Assembly (NCBI GenBank): GCA_024699855.1
Contig: JAMPIQ010000003.1
Span: 1,984,001-2,048,000, forward strand
Origin: Aphelenchoides besseyi
Taxonomy: Eukaryota > Nematoda > Chromadorea > Rhabditida > Aphelenchoididae
Length of the DNA: 64,000 bases
Reading direction: 5' to 3'
Below, piece by piece: positions 1 to 10,624 of the stretch (position 1 is the first letter of the stretch; each line of letters starts with the position of its first letter). The translations under genes and the position numbers were made by a program. Under the pieces are notes generated by a model. That model saw nothing but the letters and a program-made list of their open reading frames with translations, was not told the DNA's origin and did no database searches.

Positions 1-1
1 G

Positions 2-2296
2 CTCGGCGGTCACTCATTAACTGCACAGCGAATGTTAAATGAATTGGAAGATTATGTGGGTAGAGATCGAGTGTCTATAGCCGATTTGATGAAGTTTCCA
101 ACAATACGAGAGTTTGCTTCGATAATAAAGAAATCAGAAAATTTATTCGAAGAACAAAAACCAACTTCATTAGCTACAGCACCTCTGAGTTTCCAACAAG
201 AATCATTTTTGTTTTTGGAAGAAACGTCTGCTCAGCCCGGAGCTTATAATCTGCAATTTCTAAGGTTTCACGACAAATTGCTCGATGAGAAGAAGTTGAA
301 AAGTGCGCTGATCAAAATGGCCGAAAGACATCCAATCTTAAGAACACAACTGAAACACCAAAACGATCACGTTGTTCAGTTGATTTCAGGTCAAGTGTCC
401 GTAACTTTAGAGGTTGAAGAAATGAGTGAGTTTGAACTACGAAAGTTACTTCAAGAAGATGCCGAAAAGCCTTTTGATTTGTTTGCTCGACCACCAATTG
501 CCGTTCGATTAATCAAACTCGATGATTGTTGTTGTCTCTATGTGCGTATGCATCACTTGTTATCCGATGCAACGACTACTCAGTTAATCGATCAACAATT
601 AACAGAGATCTACGACGAGAAAGAGGAGGAGATTGGAGAGACGCTGAGTTACGCTCAATGGTCAGCTGAACAGCGAGAAGAAAGCCGAGTTCAGCAATTC
701 AGAAAGAAGATCAAAGACATGGCTAGCAGATTACGACCAATTCTCGAAGAATCCTTTGATTTAAACGCTATTTTTAACTTCGATGAAGCAACTTCAGTTC
801 ATGTTCAAACGTTTTGCTGCAATTTGAGAGCCGCCAAGTTCACACCGTTTGCTCAAGTTTCCACTTATTTAGCCTTAGCTATTGTCGAGGTATTCGAAAC
901 CAGACAACCGATCGTAATTGGGGCACCTACTCAAAATCGTTGCAGTAGAACGATACGAACTTTTGGTAACTTTTTGAACAATCTTTTAATTCCACTGATC
1001 GTTGATTCCAACGCAACTTTAGACAAGAATATGGTCCGTGTTTCTGAAGCTATTGCTAATTCGATCATCTACTCGGAAGTACCGTTTGTGTTCATAGCCG
1101 ATGAATTTCGTGATCTTCGGTTGTTCGATGTTTACGTTAACTGTCGTTACAATTTAGAAGCAGAGGGACCAAATCAAGTGTTTGATGTAACTGAATGGTT
1201 GCCATCAACCTGCCACTTTCCCTTGGAATTGGACATTGACAACACAAACAAGAAGGACGTCTATCGAATCACATGGAGGACGAGAATCAGAGATGAACAG
1301 ATGAATCGATTGTTCGAATGTTTTTGTCAGAAACTCAATAGAATCAGGAAAAAAGATTTGAATGCTCGACTTCCGGTCTCTACGACCAAAGAGAAAGTGC
1401 GAAGCGTCTTTTCCAATGTTCTCAACGCTTCCAACATTGATTTTGACGATTCGACTGATTTCTTTCAACTCGGTGGTAACTCTCTTGCTTTTCTTCGGCT
1501 ACGTAACGCTCTTCAACGAGAGTTAGATTGCAAACTGGATGCTCCTAAACTGTTGACTGATTGTTCTGTTTCGGGTGTTTGCCGTCAAATATGTTCGACT
1601 GCTCATTCAACAGTACGTTTTCATCATCGCGGTTCAACTGCAAACACAATCGTCTTTTTACCATCACTTGTTGGCGGTCTTCTCGGTTATCGACATCTCA
1701 TTCGTTCTCTGGTCAATTCCTCGGATTGTCCAACTTTAATTGGAATTGAACTTCCAAACCGTAGATCAATAAGTATCAAAGAAATTGCAGATGAACAGTC
1801 GATGGCAATGAAGTTGTTCTTCGAAAACGAGTTTGTTGACTCTACATCAGTTTACTTTGTTGGCGCTTCTTTTGGAGCGATTCTTGCCTATGAAGTTGCA
1901 CAACGAACTGACTTCCGATCAAAAGCGGTGATTTCAATCGACGGCATCGCCAACTCTGCAGAAGTGAACACGACAGTGACGTTCAATGAACATCGTGATC
2001 AACTTCAACCAATTCTCGATTCAATGGTTGTAGACGAACAAACTCAATCGAAAGTTGTAAACGAGTCTTGGCATCTACTTCAACTCTCAATCCAACACAA
2101 GCCGGACTTTGAATCAGTTGCCAATTTCGATCGTTTAGTTTTGCTTTCAACTAATCGCTCTCAAGATTATGGTTGGTATTCGAAAGCTACAATGCGAATT
2201 GTGCACATTGAGTCTGATCATTGGACGATGTTGAATAAAGAAAAGGCCCCGAAAGTCGCGTTTCATATTACAAGTGAAATAAGGCGGTCGATTTGA
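2..2296 (+). CDS. C-terminal part of a non-ribosomal peptide synthetase-like megasynthase (carrier-condensation-carrier-thioesterase)
   Basis: The reading frame is open from base 2, so the gene starts before the window. The first residues, LGGHSL, are the phosphopantetheine site of a carrier domain. A condensation domain follows (about residues 55-450) with the His motif MHHLLSDA. A second carrier domain has FFQLGGNSLAFL near residue 490, and a thioesterase has the nucleophile motif GASFGA near residue 630 and a late catalytic His near SDHW. There is no adenylation domain between condensation and the last carrier, so the last building block must be loaded in trans or the module only condenses or releases. 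In nematodes this architecture is known from the PKS-1/NRPS-1 assembly line for nemamides. I infer an orthologue but cannot say which of the two. The gene ends at TGA 2294-2296 and AATAAA follows near 2362. Confidence 0.88.
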   Translation, partial: LGGHSLTAQRMLNELEDYVGRDRVSIADLMKFPTIREFASIIKKSENLFEEQKPTSLATAPLSFQQESFLFLEETSAQPGAYNLQFLRFHDKLLDEKKLKSALIKMAERHPILRTQLKHQNDHVVQLISGQVSVTLEVEEMSEFELRKLLQEDAEKPFDLFARPPIAVRLIKLDDCCCLYVRMHHLLSDATTTQLIDQQLTEIYDEKEEEIGETLSYAQWSAEQREESRVQQFRKKIKDMASRLRPILEESFDLNAIFNFDEATSVHVQTFCCNLRAAKFTPFAQVSTYLALAIVEVFETRQPIVIGAPTQNRCSRTIRTFGNFLNNLLIPLIVDSNATLDKNMVRVSEAIANSIIYSEVPFVFIADEFRDLRLFDVYVNCRYNLEAEGPNQVFDVTEWLPSTCHFPLELDIDNTNKKDVYRITWRTRIRDEQMNRLFECFCQKLNRIRKKDLNARLPVSTTKEKVRSVFSNVLNASNIDFDDSTDFFQLGGNSLAFLRLRNALQRELDCKLDAPKLLTDCSVSGVCRQICSTAHSTVRFHHRGSTANTIVFLPSLVGGLLGYRHLIRSLVNSSDCPTLIGIELPNRRSISIKEIADEQSMAMKLFFENEFVDSTSVYFVGASFGAILAYEVAQRTDFRSKAVISIDGIANSAEVNTTVTFNEHRDQLQPILDSMVVDEQTQSKVVNESWHLLQLSIQHKPDFESVANFDRLVLLSTNRSQDYGWYSKATMRIVHIESDHWTMLNKEKAPKVAFHITSEIRRSI

Positions 2297-2589
2297 ACGT
2301 TTGTCTCTCCTAATTTCTGTCGTTGCAAAGGCCAGAATCGTTTGTCATCCCTCATATTCTCTGAATAAACAATGTTTAAAAGATCTTTTTGCTCGTGAAT
2401 TCCGAGGATCTACGTACGGAAAATGAAGTTTGTAGTTCGATACAACTGCACACTCGTCAATTGCACCCATCAAATTAGTAGAACTTCCTGTCTTTCAGTC
2501 GTTTTCATTCTGTTGCGACCTTTTCGAGGCGAGAAATAGCAATTTATTGTTAGAAACGTTTAAACAAAATAGAAAAATGATAATAAAAT

Positions 2590-3612
2590 TTAGCGTCCGA
2601 AGATCATAAGTTCATTTACAATATCGTGGTGATTTTCGCAAAATTCTTTCCACTCGGGCAACTCAGCGATATCACTTATGTGTTTAACTGCGTACTGCAG
2701 AATATGTCTCTTGAAGTCTAGAAGTTTAGCGCTGTATTTCTTCGCGAATTTCAAATAACACAAGGCAGTGCTCTTCGAAAAGTTGTCAGTCATGTGTTTC
2801 TCGACCAATCTCTGAAATAGCGTCTGTTAAGTCACAGATCGAATTCAAATACTCACCATAAGATTATCCAATCCGAAATAGTCCGCCGCTTCGAACACTT
2901 CGACGTTCACATCGCTAATATCGCCCGGGTCTCCAGTTTGAACATAATACATCACTGGTTTTAAAGCTTTCGATTCTATTCCCGTTTCAATTGTGTTTTT
3001 CTCGCCATTTCCATCCCATCTTCCACTGAATCTCGTAAGAAAAAATTCCGATTGAGCGCAAAGCAAGGATTTCGAAACCTGAAAGCGATAATAAAACCAA
3101 TGACAAGCAAGAGAACTCACATAGAAAACTTCTCCGTCCACCGCCAGAACCTTAGTGTCGTAGAAACGCGAGTTGTTGAAGTTTTTACAATTGAACGACC
3201 GGATCTGTTCTTTTCGAATTTCCTCTAATATATCGAGCTGATTCGGTACTCTGATGCTAATCCTCTTGCGGGGTATAGGGGCACCATCGACTGACCGTCT
3301 TCGATTACTTTTACCATATGCATTACACCCTGAGTTAGCGTTGCGTGAACCTGCGGTTAGATTTCCGAAACCCAAAGTAGCATTTTCGAAAGGATTAATA
3401 GTAAAGCGAGGACCGTTCAAACTGAGGTCATCAATGGAAGGAACATCGTCTGCGGCATCCATTTCGTTTCTACGAAGACTACTAGAAGTACCAAAACGAC
3501 TGCCGTTGCTCTGTATTCCAAAACTACTAGACTGAAACGGGTGACGTTGATGAGTTGAATTAGAAGCTTCGGGACGAGATGAATTCTGAACAACAAGACC
3601 GTGATTACGCAT
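2590..3612 (-). CDS. BTB/POZ domain protein
   Basis: A long low-complexity Ser/Asn-rich N-terminus (about 130 residues, with basic patches RRR and PRKRI) precedes a BTB fold. Its hallmarks are FYDTKVLAVDGEVFYV, then SLLCAQSEFF, then EVFEAADYFGLDNLM. A C-terminal helical BACK-like stretch ends at LMIFGR. I read two introns: one of 42 bp in frame after VFYV near 3080-3120, and one of about 45 bp after DNLM near 2815-2860. I chose the ATG at 3612 over the in-frame ATG at 3630 because TTTCAG lies between them, a likely trans-splice acceptor five bases before the ATG. BTB-BACK proteins usually serve as substrate adaptors of Cullin-3 ubiquitin ligases. The target is unknown. Confidence 0.7.
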
Positions 3613-3898
3613 TGTTTCTGAAATGATCACATCAATAAGCCGATCAACTATAAGTTGTAAGCCGAATAGCAGAATCGAAAGAAGTAAACAAAACGCGCAA
3701 TAGAAATCGTTGTGCTTTCCGTTGCACTACTTTTTGGTCGCTTCTTTGTGGTCAACTGTGGCAGTTTGTGTGTTTAGGATTGTTGTTTAGGTGGAAAATC
3801 GTTCGCTAACATTTTGCCATCAATAATACCTTCGTATACATTCTTTTTGTGTTTGTTGGACAGTAAAGTGCACAAAGAAACATGAAACCAATAACATA

Positions 3899-4096
3899 TC
3901 AAAGTTCGCATTCTGATTGTTCGATGGTATTAATAAGACCGAAAAACACAAAAGGAATATCAGTCTCCTGAACAAGTTTTCTTATCAGTTCGCTTGACAA
4001 AGAAACGGGTCCGATGTTTGAAGCCGTTTGTTTTTCTTGATTGATGACCAAGAAACCTTGGCAATAGCATTCAGGATTCTCATTCGAAATCACCAT
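3899..4096 (-). CDS. Small ORF of unknown function
   Basis: A 65-codon ORF with balanced composition (NPECYCQGFLVIN near the start) lies between the BTB gene and app-1, on the opposite strand to app-1. I do not recognise it and found no upstream exon. It could be a short gene, the last exon of a gene, or chance. Confidence 0.28.
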   Translation of the reverse strand: MVISNENPECYCQGFLVINQEKQTASNIGPVSLSSELIRKLVQETDIPFVFFGLINTIEQSECEL

Positions 4097-4218
4097 CCAA
4101 TATCTTTATTGTAACTTGTTTTCACGGGCGTCGAAACGAAGTTTTTAGATCGTGGCTTTTTGTTTCGTCGTTGCTTTACTTCGGGGTTCTAGGCACAAAA
4201 TTTTGCAGAGTATTCAAG

Positions 4219-6555
4219 ATGTCTTCCAAATTGGCCAAATTTCGAGCTTTGTTCAGTAAAACGACTCTTGTTGGTGGAAAGAATCTAAGCGGTTATGTTC
4301 TTCCACGAACTGATTACCATAACGTAAATTCGATTCTGATTTCCACTCTAATTCGAAGTTTCAGAGCGAGTATTTGGCGGCTCAGGACGAACGTGTTCAT
4401 TTTCTCTCCGGATTCAGTGGTAGCAATGCGTTTACGATCGTAACTCAGGAGAAAGCGTTGTTGTGGACCGACGGTCGTTATTTCCAACAGGTTCTAACAT
4501 TTTGCTTTTGATATTGTTCTCTTTATGTTTAGGCAGAGAATGAGCTCGAAGAAGGCTGGACTCTGATGAAAGAAGGAACTGAGGGAGTTCCGGATCCAAT
4601 TGAATGGTTGATGCAGAATTCAACCACCGGAACAGCTGTTGGATTTGATCCTCATCTTTTCGGATTTTGTGAGTAAAAGCACAGGAATTCGTTCACGTAT
4701 TGATTGCAGCCGAAGCCAAATTGCTGATCAAAAAACTGAAGAATGTGAATGTCGAAGCAGTTTCAATTCTGACGAATTTGGTCGACGAGTTGTGGACTGA
4801 TCGACCGAAGAGTGAGATCAAAAAACTGATCGCTTTAACGAAGGAAGAAGTTGGACAAACGATCGAAGAGAAGTTCGAAAAAGTCCGAAAAGAATTGAAG
4901 CAGAAGGTTTGATAGCTAGCCTTGAATTTTGTTGACTCTTGATGCAGAAGTGCGATTCGATTATCATCAGCGACTTAGCAGAAGTCGCGTGGCTGTTCAA
5001 TCTGCGCGGTGCGGACATTCCGTTCAATCCCGTCTTCTTTGCCGTTGGTGCTTTGACGTTGACGGAAGCGCATCTGTTCGTTAATGAAGAGAAACTCACG
5101 CCCGAGATTCGAAAACATTTGGGCGAAGTGAAGGTTCATGGTTACGAAGACGTGATCACTTGGATTCAACATCATCACCAAACAACCAAACAAACTGATC
5201 GCCAATCTCATCGAGTTTGTTGAACTACAAGGTCAATTTCTCAGAATCCTTCTACAGGTTTGGATTTCCGATTCGACCAACTACGCGTGGGGCAAATTGG
5301 TCTCCAAAGCACACGCTCATGTCGACAGTTCGCCTGTGCGTTTGATGAAAGCCACGAAGAATGAGGCTGAACTGAGTGGAATGCGAAATTCACACGTTCG
5401 TTCATGTTTCATGATTCTTTTGATTTCTGTTTTAGATTCGTGATGCTGCGGCAATTGTGCAATTTCTCCACTGGTTAACCAAAATCGTTTCTGCTGGAGA
5501 AACAGTTACCGAAAAAGAAGCATCAGACAAAATTCTGGAGTTTGTTTTTTTCAACTTTTTTTGGTATCAATTTGTGGTTTTAGATTCCGAAAAAAAGTCC
5601 CGAATTTTGTCTCCGAATCGTTCGACACGATCTCGGCCGTCGGCCCACATGCCGCTTTACCTCACTATCATATGACCGAAGAGTCTGGAAAAATGAAAAT
5701 CGAAAAGGACTCAGTTTACCTTCTGGATTCTGGAGCTCAATATCGGTAACTATCTTCATCTTATTGTACTAGTAATCGATTGGTTAAGCGATGGAACAAC
5801 CGACGTCACTCGCACAATCGTTATCGGTCAAGCAAATGAGAAGGTGAAACGAATGAATACTTTGGTTCTCAAGGGTCACATATTGAATGCGATGTTGTGT
5901 ATTCCGGCTGGATGTTACGGTAAGCGTACAATTTAAGACTGTACACTGGAGTTTAGGTATTCGTCTTGATTCAATGGCTCGTCGTTATTTGTGGCAATAC
6001 GGTTACGATTTTGGTCATGGCGTAGGTCATGGAGTTGGTTATTTCTTGAACGTGCACGAAGCACCTCGTAAGTTGTTTTAACATAAATTAAGAAACAAAG
6101 AACCTTTAGCAAATATCGGTTATCGTAATATCACTTCGCTTTCAAAAGATGGCTTTCGAAAAGGTGAATTGATTCAGCTTTCCGGTTAATTGATGTTATT
6201 TTTAGGATTCATTGTAACCATTGAACCCGGTTATTACGAAGTGGGGAACTTTGGAATTCGAATCGAAAGCGACTACGAAATGGTCGAAGCTGAAGGATTG
6301 GAATCGGGAGCAAAGAATTTCCTTCGTTTCCGTTCACTGACTTGGGTTCCCATCCAAACCTCATTAATTGACAAAGAGCTTTTGACTAAAGAAGAGGTAC
6401 GTTTGAAGTCGCAATGTTCAATTAAACCGCTATTGAAGATCAATTGGCTCAACGATTATCACAAGACGTGTATCGAGAAGACTGGAAAGTACATGAAAGA
6501 GCAGGGAATGACCGAAGAATACGAGTACTTGGTTGAGCAATGCAAACCAATTTAA
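4219..6555 (+). CDS. app-1: Xaa-Pro aminopeptidase (aminopeptidase P, M24B family)
   Basis: This is a cytosolic metallopeptidase that removes an N-terminal residue preceding proline. The gene is split into about eleven exons by small introns, for example 4322-4362, 5221-5263 and a 42-bp intron in frame near 6397-6438. The product has the N-terminal creatinase-like domains (FLSGFSGSNAF, LLWTDGRYF, VWISDSTNYAW) and the pita-bread catalytic domain. The metal ligands are visible in LLDSGAQYRDGTTDVTRT (two Asp), FGHGVGHGVG (His), IEPGYY (Glu) and FGIRIES (Glu). The start ATG at 4219 follows TTTTGCAG at 4201-4208, a candidate trans-splice site. An upstream in-frame TTG at 4171 is not needed. AATAAA follows near 6611. 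The gene appears intact and is the clearest housekeeping gene in the window. Confidence 0.94.
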
Positions 6556-6815
6556 TCAACTAGGACGTTTCATATCCAACCATTCATGTTAATTTGTCTT
6601 ATTTCGGTCAATAAAAAGTGTTAACGTGTGTGAAATAAAGAAACGTTTGATTTAGCAAGATGTGCATTGACGATGTTCGGTCGTGTTGTTGAGAGCACTG
6701 GCGTTTGCTGGATGAACGGTTGCGCGGTGGAGTGAGTAGGTTTCGTAGAAAATACTACGCAAGGGCCTAAACTGTTAGATTAGCGAATAGTTAACGATTA
6801 AGACGATAAAACGAC

Positions 6816-8034
6816 TTACTTGTTGAAGGCCATCATGAGCACGGAGCTTGCAAAAGCTGAAAAAATCAACGCAAAACGATAAACAATTCGGCCGGTCCCC
6901 GTATAAGAAATCCACATTATCCAATATGTTCGTAGGATCATGATGACTAAAACACTGACAAATTCACTGAATGCCGTGAGTAGAATTCGCCATTCGGTGA
7001 TGCTCATGAGTTTACGATTGGCATGAGGTGATTTGTTGGCAAATTGTTTGAGTTGAGAGCGCTACAACTCGCAATCGAAGTTATAAGTAAACGCGTAGAA
7101 CTCACATGGTAAATAAGACCAACGACGAGAAGTAGATAAACAATGAAAGTTATTTGCATGAATTTGTAAGACAACGAAAACAATCCGTTGATCATATTGT
7201 CATAGATGCAAGATGGCAATCTCTGGTACGAATAAACAACGTAAAGAATATGACAAGTCGGATCGAAAGCAGCCAAAATTGGCGGAATCGCTAAGCTCCA
7301 CAACGTGCAATTGGCGAACTAAATAAAAGGATTTGAAGCTTTTGAGTTCTTCGTGAACCTTATGGATGTGTTGCGCGATGTCGCTCAACTTGTGGACGCG
7401 AACTACAACGATGATCAGGCGATTAAGGGCCAGTATGAGGCCGTACGGTTGAATTACGTAGTACGATGTAAAATAATGATTGTTTTGTAGAAGTGCTTGA
7501 CGATAGTAAAAAATGAGCGATTTTGTGTTTTTTCTTTAAAATCACTAACTCCTTAATAGTCGAGCACTTCTGCAGACAATCATTATTTCAAGAACTTATA
7601 TATTGTTGATTGCACCACCAAACTAAATGTCACATGACTGAACGAAGTATAATGACTATATTACCACATTGAAATTGTAACCGACATTGTCGCACGCCAA
7701 TAAGTTGACCGTAACACAAAACTGAGAAACGAACTGTACCACATTGAAGATACCCATGATCATGATCGTTTGATAGCATACGTTCCTACGATGAAAACTG
7801 GATCTTAAAATCGTCTACAATACTGTAGATGAGATTGTTTGTTTGTTGGATACTCACTTGTACAACAGCCAATTGGATCAAAGTGCCACAGAGAATCAAA
7901 AACAGGAATAACACACTCAAAGAACGTTGAATGGCACACGAAGCAAAATCTACCGGTTGACTTGCATTCTGTAAATCAGCGATCACCGCTGCGGTTTTGT
8001 TGTCATCCAAATCAAGAGAATACAAGAATCCCAT
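6816..8034 (-). CDS. Seven-transmembrane chemoreceptor, Srt/Srx-like
   Basis: This is a multi-exon membrane protein on the minus strand. The pieces in order are: an N-terminal exon with hydrophobic SLSVLFLFLILCGTLIQLAV (8034 to about 7856); an exon containing NVCYQTIMIMGIFNVVQF, a pattern typical of Srt receptors; an exon with LILALNRLIIVVVRVH, the ALNR motif ending TM3; an exon with FANCTLWSLAIPPILAAF and FMQITFIVYLLLVVGLIYH; and a last exon from 7007 with MSITEWRILLTAF and two more hydrophobic helices. These receptors act in cilia of sensory neurons. The third intron holds a palindromic repeat (7470-7589). The stop may instead be a splice donor (CAA|GTAAGT at 6816), so the C-terminus is uncertain. 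Confidence 0.7.
7470..7589. repeat. Short inverted-repeat element (MITE-like) in a receptor intron
   Basis: The two ends are near-perfect reverse complements. The left arm 7470-7501 starts AAATAATGATTGT and ends AGAAGTGCTTGAC. The right arm 7559-7589 reads GTCGAGCACTTCT and ends CAATCATTATTT. The spacer is about 57 bp and AT-rich with no ORF. This fits a small non-autonomous DNA transposon. I saw no clear target duplication. Confidence 0.65.
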
Positions 8035-8935
8035 TCTGCTAAATCTATAACATTAAGATCATATAAAATGATAGAAAACTGCGGTCGTAAGTCAGAAAGC
8101 GACTGTCAACACCGAATGCTTTGGACTTACTTAGCTCTAACACGAACCACTACACGACGTTAAAGTCATGTTATTTCCAAACATAAAACTAATTTCGTTC
8201 GTCGAATCCAACAGAAATAACTCGATCATTACATTATGACCAGGAAACAACGTATTCGCGTCAACCGAATACTCACGATTCGTTTAACTAACCGAAGATT
8301 TAAACGCAAACCAAGTACAAAGCTCATTTAAGCCTTTTGTATACAAACTTAGTTATAGTGTTTGCATCTAATTGGTAAGTGATGATTGAAAGGGGTTTGT
8401 TGGAACACGCGAATTTGCTCAACTTTTTAAATACGTTTTCTAACACCGACCAAAATTTCCATTCACGACTTGAATCCTGAGTTGGATATCTTCTCGGGTC
8501 CTGATCAAAAGAGTCAACTAAACTTGAAATAAAAAAGAATGTTTTGTGTAGTTTCCAGGCAAGTTTGCTTTACATTGTGTTTTCATAATTGAATTCAGTG
8601 TTAGACATTCAGAGGACAAATTCGATTAAGAAGACAAGCCGACAAACTAAGCGTAGTCAAGTGTTTTTTAACTGCTTTTTTCGTTTAGACGCCAAGCACA
8701 TGAACCTGATGGTTGTACTAATAGTTGCACAACCGGAGGCCGATGAATCAACGGCCAAAAATCATCGAAGAAACAAACACGCGACTGCGCGCTACATAAA
8801 GAAACACAATGCAGCCGGTCAACGGACGGTCAGCGCGGTTATTCTTCACGAAGCCACAGGCCAAGTTACTGGGACCAAAAGAGCAGCTCTTTTCTTTCAA
8901 TTTGAAAGGCACTTGTATTTCGATCGTAATTGCAG
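8035..8935. other. Intergenic stretch between divergent genes
   Basis: AT-rich, with no recognised gene. It lies between the start of the receptor at 8034 (minus) and the secreted-protein gene at 8936 (plus), so it should hold both promoters. An ORF at 8589-8987 overlaps the next gene in another frame and looks like chance. Confidence 0.4.
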
Positions 8936-9288
8936 ATGCGAGTCAAGCAATTCACTCTTTTGTTCGTTGTCATTGCCGTCGGTTTGATTGCCACGACCTC
9001 AGCCATCGCTCACTTATCAGAAGCTGAATTGCGGAAAGGAATCGCCGTTGCAATGACTTGGAAAAAGTTGTCATTTGAGCAAAGAAAAGAAATGATCACA
9101 AACGTGAGTTCAATCACTTTGACCCAATTTCTGTTTTGCAGATGCTCTATCAACCAAACTTTGACCTTAAACTCCAACATCAATTGATTAACAGCATTAC
9201 AACGAGCGGAATGTTGGAAAAGAAGCAGCGAACCGAGCTGATCAAATTGATACTAATCAAAGCCAAACAAGAGTTCCACGAGGGTTAG
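8936..9288 (+). CDS. Small secreted protein, two exons
   Basis: Exons 8936-9103 and 9142-9288 give 104 residues. The first ~23 residues are a signal peptide (basic start MRVKQ, core LLFVVIAVGLIATTSA). The mature part is short, Lys/Glu-rich and predicted helical, with KLSFEQRKEMI and KKQRTELIKLI, and has no cysteines. The ATG follows TTGCAG directly, so the mRNA is probably trans-spliced there, which also decides the start. Such helical secreted proteins are common in nematodes. I do not recognise the family. Confidence 0.65.
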
Positions 9289-9617
9289 ATCAGTTTGTTA
9301 TGCTCATTTTTAATCAAGATTCTCGTGTTTTTGCCGGTAACTCATTTCGTTTAACAAGCTGCGTACTTTGAAGCGCTTTGCGTATTCGATTGCTAGTGCT
9401 CAAAAGTTTGTTTTCATAACCTCAATTGCTTACTCCGTTTGTAGGTTGTTTAATTGGCAGTAAACTTGTACAGTAAACTCTTTTTCCTGAACTCTAAATT
9501 GGAGCTTTTTGCAGCAAAAAACGCGTGGGTAACATACGTCGAGGAATTGATTTCCGGTAGTATGACGAGAGCAACATCCTATATGTTTAGTAGCAAACGT
9601 TTATTTTAATAACAAAA

Positions 9618-10157
9618 TTAACACACAGAAACACCCGGTTTCGTCAATTCGATTGTTCCAGCGTCAAAGATCTTCGTTGGCAGCGAACCGGCAGTAATGT
9701 AATCGGCCGGCACTTCCACTGAAGACATTTTCATCGACCGAAAAAACTCTTTCACTAACCTTTTATGCACGATGGAACGTCAGGACAAGTGTGGTGAATT
9801 CGGATCTCCGGATCGATTGCCTTAACGTTCCTTCGTATATCAGATTGAGAAGTTTTAGCTTACCGTGAATTCTTTTTCATGCCCTTGAACGTAAAAGGAG
9901 CCGTGGCTTGCCGTTTTTGTTTCTCCCATCTTGTCGTCTTTATCCGTTAAGTCTCGATCCCACAAAATGACGTCCTAAATCGATTTCATCGGCAGAAAAA
10001 TAATTCAACAAACCGCTGGAGTTTCAGTCCAATTGCCGTTGCAGAATATTCTACCGATTACCGCCGTGGATTGTGTACGACCTAATGGATTTCCAGCAAC
10101 CAATTTCAAAGCCGAAATCGAAATAACGACAAACCCCAAGACTCCAGTCACCTTCAT
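9618..10157 (-). CDS. Transthyretin-like (TTL) secreted protein
   Basis: Four exons (10157-10014, 9974-9864, 9830-9760, 9718-9618) show the nematode transthyretin-like family. There is a signal peptide (MKVTGVLGFVVISISAL), then STAVIGRIFCNG, DVILWDRDLTDKDD, ASHGSFYVQG, IDPEIRIHHTC and a C-terminal strand FDAGTIELTKPG. TTL proteins are secreted and can bind small hydrophobic ligands or act between cells. In my reading the junction of exons 2 and 3 is one base out of phase (exon 3 must be read from its second base), while the other junctions keep phase. That could be a sequence error, a missed splice site or a disabled gene. Confidence 0.72.
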
Positions 10158-10624
10158 TTTCAGTGTAAAGATCAATAGCAAGCAATGTTACTGAAGACGA
10201 GTCGGCTCTTAGTTCGCTTTTATAAGACGTGAAACGACCTTTTCTTACCGCCCCTCAATCACCTCGAAGGCATCAGTCGCGTTCGCGTTGATTTATCACC
10301 GCTGTTCGTTGAACATCAAACTCTCAGGTTGTTGTTCGAGAATAATCGCTTTCTCTTGAGTCATTTCCGAGCCCAATCATCAAAACAAAAGCTCGTTGAG
10401 TCATAAACAAAAAATTCGATCCAAATAAACAAATGACGAAATTGAAAAACATCGAAAGAAATGAGGTACGTAAAATTTATTTGGACATAAAACTAAGTAA
10501 AAAACATTCGTTTATATTTGGAATAAAATTGAATAAGAAGGTTATGGCTGGAGACGAGTGATTTTTTGTTTGAATGAGACCTGAACAACAGTTACAAGAT
10601 TTGTTAACGCATTCAAATGTGACA
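10158..10624. other. Intergenic stretch
   Basis: No gene seen. It separates the start of the transthyretin-like gene from the 3' end of the next receptor gene. A T-rich run and GAATAAAATTG near 10520 may be part of the receptor's 3' end region. Confidence 0.35.
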
